DNA of 64,000 nucleotides, taken from NCBI GenBank assembly GCA_027579435.1, contig JANBPK010000829.1:1-64000 (forward strand), read 5' to 3'. The notes beneath the pieces are model-generated. The model did no database searches and was not told the origin of the DNA. It was given only the letters and a program-made list of their open reading frames with translations. Made by a program: the position numbers and the translations under genes. This document shows, piece by piece, positions 57,970-64,000 of the stretch (the stretch's first letter is position 1; every line of letters starts with the position of its first letter). The DNA comes from Candolleomyces eurysporus (taxonomy: Eukaryota; Basidiomycota; Agaricomycetes; Agaricales; Psathyrellaceae).

Positions 57970-58262
57970 GTATGCCCCACATCGCAAGAGTTTATATAAC
58001 GACTCAATGGATGAGGAATCGAACCAAAACCGGAGCCAAGCAGGGCGCCTCTTGTTATTCGTAAATCATCTTTACTATCAAAACTGATACATCCTGGCTG
58101 GCGTTTCAGCCTTTACTCGTACTACCATCATCGGTGTTCCCCTAGCCTCGATAGGCACCCAAGCTCTCTGGATACTGAGCGAAAAGGAATTGCAATGCTT
58201 TCTCGGCAGCATCTCGTCTTGCAGCATTCGGTGTATCTCCGGATCCCACACACTGGTTCCTG
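57970..58262 (+). repeat. Dispersed repeat, copy b
   Basis: Second copy of the repeat at 55783-55960. It ends immediately before the truncated DUF7223-like gene, so it may mark the breakpoint that removed that gene's 5' exons. Confidence 0.65.
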
Positions 58263-58377
58263 GAGTTGACTAGTTTCGTAAAGGAGTTGTCAGTATGGAT
58301 ACAACGCAATGAATACGCGGCCTTAGTATACTATCACATTCGATCAAGCCATTCCCGTACTCACTTGCATGCATTAG

Positions 58378-59577
58378 CGCTCAACGCAAATCTCAACGGC
58401 GCTTTGAGCCTGAACGGTGGTCTCACAGGATCAATCAGCACCGGAAATGTGAAGTTGTATGAAATCAGTGTTCCCGGTCTCTCCTTCCCAGGGTGTGCAC
58501 GATGATCTATTCCTCAGTTGATCCATGCTCTGACACCGGTCCCATTAGAATTCTCACAATTGGACCAACCTTCCGCATCGACGCCTCTGCTTCCGCCAGT
58601 GTTGATATCAACGCCGATGTTACCGTCGGACTCAACTATGCCATTGAGGAGGCCTCGATGGTATACCCGCCTACCAGCAAGCATGCCATCAAGAACGGTG
58701 GAACCTTCAAGTTCGTTGACACCCGTATGTTCAACCGGACTCTCTCGCACGACATAAAGTGACTGACGAATTCCTGTGACATCTAGCTTTGAAGTTATCT
58801 GCTGTACCGTCCGTCAGCGCTAACGGCAGAGTCGAAGCCCATCTCATTCCTAGTCTGAATATGAGTGTCAACGCACTTTCTGGCGCTGCCTCAGCCTCAG
58901 TATTCCTCAACGTTGACGCGTCCGCCCAGATGAACTTGGCGTTGCAAGGCCAGGCTCAGGGTGAGATTATCATCGGCCGTGAAGAGACTCGTGAACTCGA
59001 TGAGCTTGCTCCTATCGGTGCGGTGGTCACACCGGCTCTCGAAATTCGTGCCCCTACGCCCCTTGACGTCGCACCTCGCGCTACTGCCACTGGAAGTGCT
59101 AGCTTTGGAGGATGCTTTGACATCGGGGCCGAGTTGGACGTCAATGTTGGTGCTAGCGCCAAATTCTTCAATCTGTTTGATCAGAGTGTCAAGTACGCCC
59201 TGTTCAGCAGGGATTGGGAGCTATACAAGGTGATTTCCCATTCGCTGTCGGTCCGCCTGACTGCTTATCCTAACGCACATCCTTTTCAGAAATACTTTAG
59301 TGCCCAGACCAAACGTCGCGAGTTCAGTCCTTTGGATTCCTATCCCTCTCCCCGTTCTATTGCTGAGCCCGTTACGTTGAGCAAGCGTCTCGTGTGCCCA
59401 TCTTTGAACCTTCCACCTTTGCAGTCGCTCGTCGATTCGGTGGTACTGGCCGCAAGGTGCGTTTCTTATCTTCTTTCGGTATGTGTTGCGGTGGAACCTG
59501 ACAATCTGCGTTTGTCAGTGTCAAGCAGTTTGAATCCGTCCTATCCTTTTCGATACCCCGTCGTTAGAACCCTCGCC
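58378..59577 (+). pseudogene. DUF7223-like secreted protein gene, 5'-truncated copy
   Basis: Exons match the second half of the gene at 60607-62958: LNGALSLNGGLTGSISTG (from 58378), ILTIGPTFRIDASA (about 58552), KLSAVPSVSANGRVEAHLIP to FFNLFDQSVKYALFSRDWELY (about 58789-59229), then a C-terminal exon ending VDSVVLAA and a short last exon to TAG 59575-59577. The repeated glycine/alanine/serine beta-strand pattern is that of fungal DUF7223-type proteins (name from memory). Signal peptide, N-terminal Cys region and the SAKAHAVAAIG exon are missing upstream. Introns are clean and the exons are open, so truncation seems recent, or a distant first exon was missed. Confidence 0.6.
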
Positions 59578-60606
59578 TTGATGCGAACAGAAATCAAACG
59601 CTTGTGTACGTCCAGATCTAGCGGAATGGAGTAAAGACTAGACCCCACGGGATCCCGTAAATACTGGTTGGTCCGCTGATTTGCGGGAAGAAGAGTTGTC
59701 CCAGACGCTTGAATACGTCGCAAAGGACGAGGTGAGATATTGCCGATTTTCCCAGCGAATCTTTGAGCAGAAATATGCCAAGAACTTGCCATCCTTTGAG
59801 CCCACAGAAGCAACTGTCAAGCGTCCCTATGATGACGCGACCACACACGCACAAAGCCATCAACAGATACATGTTCGATAGACGCCCGTTTCCTTCCTCG
59901 TCCCTTTCGCAAACCCTCCTGGGATTGGTCCATTGGCTACTTCGAGCGTGTCAGATTTGCCTCCATTACTACAGTCGGACTCAACAGACCTCGATGGGAA
60001 AGCGGATTGAAGCGAGTCAATGATCACGATTATAAACTTCGTTTTGGAAGGTACGTACTTATGTGGACACAATGTGGACGCCTACATGAATGTAATTATA
60101 TTGCCGTTGTACACACACAGCAACTGATACATATCGCTTTCCCAGACCCATGTTCAGCTGGGAAACTGTTTTCGGTGATCGACGTCGGACCACTTGTTCG
60201 AAACCAAGGAGGATCACTGTCCAGTGCTGGCCAGCGTGCTTCCCTGCTTCCAGCGTTCAACCACCAGATGAATCATCAGGAAGACCATATGGAGTCTTGT
60301 CAGTGTGGTCAAGCGAGGGAACCCGTCCTTCGTCTTTCGTGGCGACCACTGCCATCACTCATCTTGCTTAGCGCGCTGAACGCGAGGCCGTGACGTTCCA
60401 TGCATTTCAACAGTGCGCTCTCTCAGCAACGGGGAATATTTAAGTGTCGAGATTTTGAAGTTGATATCATTTTCGACCTTCGTTCTCCTTCATTGACGCT
60501 GGGCATCTAGTCCCCGTCGCTTTTCTTTTTGAATTTCTCCCTTTTTTTTTGACCCCGGAAGGTCTGCTCCGTCGTTCTTTTTTCGAATTCCTTCGTTTTC
60601 GGCACT
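59578..60606. other. Intergenic before the full DUF7223-like gene
   Basis: One short open frame (59681-59881 plus, 66 codons, rich in charged residues: YAKNLPSFEPTEATVKRP) and otherwise no coding signal. The last 100 bases before 60607 are T-rich, as in many fungal promoters. Confidence 0.45.
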
Positions 60607-62958
60607 ATGATCCATTCCACTTTCATTCTCTTTGGAGCCGTTTATGGCCAACTAAACGATTGGAGCAAACCTTGCCTTTCGGGTGTCTGCTTTTATGGTG
60701 AGTTGTGGCACATTGCTTTTCTAAGAATAGCATGTCACTAGTCACTGACGAGTTTGCCTCAGATCTACCATCGTCATCAGGCTCGGCCTCTGGGACGCTG
60801 CAAATCGTACGCGTTCTGTGGTCTTCGTTACATATTCCACCTGCTGATCGGAATCACCGAACCACAGACGGGCTCCACTGATTCCAGTACTGACATCACA
60901 ACCGCGGCAGGATGGGAGATTTTGGACTGTCAGAAAGACGCACTTTCTCAAGATATTTGGCTAGTCTGCACTGGCGGGGAATCGGAATGTGACCATCTCT
61001 ATCAGAGCATCGGTGCCGTAGGGAAGATTGCTAGGCTTCCAGAGAGGGTATGCCTTTCAATTCGTTAATCATTCTTTAGTGGTGAACTCAGACATTCCAA
61101 AATTCAGTGTGGCCAAAACGCGTTCGCTCATATATCTCGAGCATGGGTTCCAGAAGACCAGTCAATTCCCGAAAACATCGCCAGGCAGCTAGTGAGGCGA
61201 GGTGTGGTGCAGCCTGAAGTGAAGGCCCTGCATATCGATACCGATTTCGGGTCTGCAGACACTTCGCAGTATGCCTTTTTCTATCCTGTCGATTCGAGAG
61301 CTCGGATGACTGACATCTCTGCAGAATTGGCACCGTCAGCTTCACCATTCAAGCAGCCAATGTTCCCGGCGTGGCGGCATCTGTACCTCCTTCCCTCGGT
61401 GCCCGAGAAAAGCGACAGTTTGGATTTATCAAGAAAGCAATTTCAGGTGGGTCTTGCTATAGTGTCGTCTGATTGGATGCTAACTGAGTCTTGCTGATCA
61501 GCTGTTAAACAACTCAACGATCTCAGTCTTGATGAATCCATCACTCTTCCACCACTCATAGTCGACAAGACGTTCAACGTACTTTACCAGGAGCTTTCGT
61601 GTCCCCCATTGGAAGCTCGTCTTAAGCTAGACGTTTCCGCCAAGGCGCATGCTGTAGCAGCTATCGGTGTTGCAGCGGAGGGGACAATCGTCCCACCCAA
61701 GATTGATGATTTCGCCATCACTGCCAGTAAGTTTCCAGTTCTTCTCTTCTGACAGTTACACTGACGGTATGATGAGCTCTCAACGCTGCTCTTAACGGTG
61801 CTGTCAATCTGACTGGCGGACTTAAGGGCTCGATCGACTCGGGGAAGATTAACGTCTTCCAGATCGGCATTCCCGGACTCGACTTCCCAGGGTACGACTT
61901 TCTTCGAAGTTTCAGACTCATGCGTATCTTGACAACTGGACCATCGTTCCAGGTTGATGTGCAAGCCAATGCCGATCTCGATGTTAACGCCGACGTCAGT
62001 GCTGGAATCAACTACAAAATCGAGAAGGCTTCGCTTGTGTTCCCCCCGAGCAGTGATGAGGCGCAGGCTCAGGGAGGGTCATTCAAGCTCGAAGATACCC
62101 GTACGCATAATTTACTTGCATCGGGGTTTAACTGACCAATCTTTTATTATTCAGCACTGAAGCTGTCCGTTAGCCCCTCCCTCCAAGCTACCGGGACCCT
62201 CGAGGCGCACCTAATTCCCAGTCTTAACCTCGGTATCGAAGCTCTGGGAGGTGTCGCTGATGCCACCGTTTTCCTGGAGTTGGACGCATCCGCGGCTATG
62301 AGGCTCAGCCTCGAAGGTCGAGCAGAGGCTGCAGTCACTGTGAACCGTACAAGCTCTCGCAAAAATGCAATCGGGAACATTCGTGAATTCGCTGATTCTT
62401 CTTCCCCGAACCGCGTCGTCGGACGAGCCATCGCNATGCGACAGGCTGCCGCCTCNGGCNCGCGTTCTGGTGTCAGCGTTACTCCCAGCACGGGTGCTAG
62501 CTTCGGAGGTTGCTTCGAGATCTTGGCCGGCTTGGGTGTCAACGCTGGTGCGAGGGCGGAATTCTTTGGGCTGTTCGACGAGGAAACCGTTGTTCCCCTC
62601 TTCAACAGGGAGTTCGAGCTGTTCAAGGTACAGTCCTCTCCTCTGACATCACCTTCACCTGCGTACAAGTCCATTCTGATCCACCTTTATTTCACAGAGA
62701 TGCTTTGGAGACCAAGCTGGTTCGCGTCGTAGGAGCTTCAGATTCGCGAGATCGGATACCTTCAGTGCCCGCTCAATACCGGAACCTATGAGAATGATGA
62801 AGCGTCAGGGCTTGGAATGCCCTGCAGCGGATGCACCTCCGACTGAATCGTTGGTCGACCAGGTCGTGTCTGCAGCTAGGTGAGCATATCACTCGTATTT
62901 GTATCACCCAAACCTACATTTTGACTCCTTGGTAAACAGCGCCATTCAGCTTCCTTGA
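60607..62958 (+). CDS. DUF7223-like secreted beta-rich protein, full copy
   Basis: Starts at ATG 60607 with a short hydrophobic signal peptide (MIHSTFILFGAVYG), then a Cys-containing mature N-terminus (KPCLSGVCFYDLPSS). Family blocks follow: TTAAGWEILDCQKDALSQDI, CDHLYQSIGAVGKI, ISRAWVPEDQSIP (about 60900-61190), then a dibasic KR region (GAREKRQFGFIKK, about 61405). The beta-rich body follows from LKLDVSAKAHAVAAIG to FFGLFDEETVVPLFNREFELF. The last exons end at TGA 62956-62958. About eight introns. N at 62435, 62456 and 62460 keep frame. Likely secreted or cell-wall associated. Function unknown. The intron of the truncated copy at the FPG/ILT join is here reduced to about 24 nt and reads through in frame. 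Confidence 0.68.
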
Positions 62959-64000
62959 GCACGTTTCCTGTTCAGTCGTCCCATGTCAAATTTCGAGCTT
63001 GCAATACGAGGTTTTCTGAAAGCTATTTGTCCGAGCATCACTCACACAGAGACTGACCAAGCTCCGCGTTTGCTCATCTCATGATAAGCACCCCTACCGT
63101 CGACGTCGGTGGCCCTGAACAGAAGGCTCTGTTTGGCTACTGGAAAGCGTAAAGCATCCGTGGTTACCCCAGACGGCCAAGAGCCGGCCACTGAAGTTCG
63201 AGTGTCTCCCATTTCGACTCTTTTGGATGAACTATTGAGTTGACTCGAGACTATGAGGATGAGTCAACGATTTGGAGGCAGATGGTGACTGGGTCAGAGC
63301 TGCGCTTGGCCGAGTGGGAGGATAGTATTGGGAATGAAGTCCCATCTATACCTGCTGCCAACTGCTGAAGTTGATCATTGCCTCCTTGCAGGCTACGGAG
63401 AATTTGAGAAAAACTTGGGGAGTAAGATATGGGACCTGCCGCATCTGGTTGGCTCATGTTGAGGTCGGCAAACAATTCTAAATATAGCCGTAATAGACCG
63501 TTAGGCCGCGCTGATTCGACTTGAAACGTCGAAATATGCATGAACAACACGACTGACCAACGTAGTTATGTGGTTGTGGTAAAGCCGAACGACTCAGTGA
63601 ACGGAATGTATGCAGAGCGTCATCAAAGTCATTGTTTCGTAATCTAAATTTTATCTGAAGTCAAGGGACGAGAGCACCGATCTACTAATATACTGCCAGT
63701 GCTTCACGCGAGCTCGAGTGTCTCAGACAGAAAGGTCGATAGGTGAGCAACCGATAACGATGAGACCATCTAGAAAAAAGGGACAAAGTTAGCTCACAAT
63801 TAACATTTCATTCAAGATAGATCTCGAGGGGAAGAAACGCGTCGTACTGTGGAACTTCTTCTGGCAACACACTTGCTGAGCCGAGTTACAGATTGAAAAA
63901 CCAACATCAGCTCCTCGAATCCTAAATGAAGATTCGAGAGAACAACTCCCCAGCTTCCACCACTCCCAATGGAAAGAACATCAAGCAGGGAACAGTTGGA
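62959..64000. other. 3' end of the window; no secure gene
   Basis: A minus-strand frame at 63550-63251 (99 codons, NMSQPDAAGPISYSPSFSQI then SLQGGNDQLQQLAAGID) could be the first exon of a gene running left, but it has no domain. Nothing else is supported. Confidence 0.35.

Overview
The window looks like nuclear DNA of a filamentous basidiomycete, most likely an Agaricomycete. Genes are split by many short GT..AG introns of about 50-75 nt. The transposons are Ngaro/DIRS-type, Ty1/copia and a Plavaka-type CACTA element, and there are NACHT-type NLR genes, a GTPase-TPR gene and DUF7223-like secreted proteins. Scattered N bases, often beside homopolymers, and several one-base frame breaks in homopolymers suggest a draft assembly with indel errors.

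Layout: 1-3190 is the 3' part of a tyrosine-recombinase retrotransposon (RT/RNase H, then recombinase). 4198-33085 is a segmentally duplicated immune-type region. The ancestral unit seems to be an NLR gene and a NOP4/RBM28-type nucleolar RNA-binding gene firing from a shared promoter, followed by a conserved 3' tail and an unidentified module called X here. Four NLR copies are present: NLR1 on the minus strand at 7414-9887, and NLR2, NLR3 and NLR4 on the plus strand at 14644-17501, 19583-22428 and 26771-29654. One near-complete NOP4 (10917-14035, minus) lies between NLR1 and NLR2. Two 5' NOP4 fragments (4198-4836 plus, 24073-24620 minus) are fused to module X at the same junction. A block from about 28340 to 32530 is strongly CpG-poor, as expected from methylation-driven decay.

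33256-41380 is a Ty1/copia retrotransposon with two LTRs, a half-tRNA-iMet-like primer site, an extra 5' ORF, gag and a complete pol. Gag and pol lie in one frame broken by TAG and TGA. A Plavaka element of about 8.7 kb (41384-50116) is inserted three bases beyond the 3' LTR. It has subterminal repeats, a minus-strand transposase and a plus-strand DUF6532-like gene.

50277-53188 (minus) holds a P-loop GTPase-TPR gene whose GTPase half is duplicated in frame, giving two G domains in one predicted protein. The rest has a low-complexity hypothetical gene (56073-57566, minus) and two tandem genes of a secreted beta-rich family: a 5'-truncated copy (58378-59577) and a full copy with a signal peptide (60607-62958). 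Intergenic stretches were checked by eye only. No tRNA, rRNA or CRISPR array was recognised.
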